Origin: Clostridia bacterium
GTDB taxonomy: Bacteria; Bacillota; Clostridia; Oscillospirales; Acutalibacteraceae
NCBI GenBank assembly: GCA_900755995.1
Contig: CAAEIM010000051.1
Coordinates: 1-10,679, forward strand
Length of the DNA: 10,679 nt
Direction of reading: 5' to 3'
Part shown: positions 10,679-10,679 of the stretch, piece by piece
How positions within the stretch are numbered: position 1 is the first letter of the stretch
Layout: each line of letters begins with the position of its first letter
Notes under the pieces: generated by a model
Databases searched by the model: none
The model's input: only the letters and a program-made list of their open reading frames with translations
Told to the model about the DNA's origin: nothing
Position numbers and translations under genes: made by a program

Positions 10679-10679
10679 C

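Noticed and set aside
1..10679. CRISPR array
   Set aside because: No set of regularly spaced identical repeats of 23 bases or more with unique spacers was seen.

Overview
The window looks like low-GC Firmicutes DNA, most likely a gut Ruminococcaceae/Oscillospiraceae member. The support is AT-rich sequence, AAAGGAG-type ribosome binding sites, TTGACA/TATAAT promoters, and a secreted dockerin-bearing protein in the left flank (dockerins are typical of cellulosome- or amylosome-forming ruminococci). I cannot name a species.

Layout: (1) Left chromosomal flank, 1-1247: a minus-strand secreted dockerin plus SleB/CwlJ-like cell-wall hydrolase, then a consensus promoter leading to a tRNA-Leu(GAG) gene. 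(2) An integrated mobile element of about 8.8 kb between a 23-bp direct repeat: the 3' end of the tRNA (1310-1332) and a displaced copy (10125-10147). The tRNA stays intact. (3) Right chromosomal flank from 10148: a terminator that probably served the tRNA before insertion, a short inverted repeat, and the 3' end of a minus-strand DUF4357-domain gene cut by the window edge.

The element has two arms that diverge near 6120-6248. The minus-strand arm is a backbone operon: an 88-aa protein, a 201-aa membrane-anchored protein, an FtsK/TcpA-like ATPase, a Rep, an excisionase-like HTH protein and a tyrosine integrase. The plus-strand arm carries an XRE-like regulator, a strong candidate non-coding RNA, an ECF sigma factor fused to a membrane span and an extracellular domain, and a lipoprotein.

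The most notable signal is in the replication module. The Rep has the two-domain plan of circovirus/geminivirus (CRESS-DNA) Reps: an HUH nickase with an HCH motif and YLLK, followed by a superfamily 3 helicase. Just upstream, in the same orientation, a perfect 13-bp hairpin displays CAGTATTAC in its loop. This fits the CRESS nonanucleotide NANTATTAC exactly, and tandem TGTGAC-like hexamers lie at the stem base as in circovirus origins. This suggests an integrative mobilizable element, or a plasmid-like provirus, that excises with Int/Xis, is nicked by a CRESS-type Rep, and may be handed by its FtsK-like ATPase to a conjugation channel encoded elsewhere. No mating-pair or capsid genes are seen.

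A second notable stretch is 6907-7141. A good promoter would start transcription at the first base of a 115-nt imperfect hairpin, followed by a 13-codon micro-ORF that completely overlaps a UUCG-capped terminator, all upstream of the membrane-tethered sigma factor.
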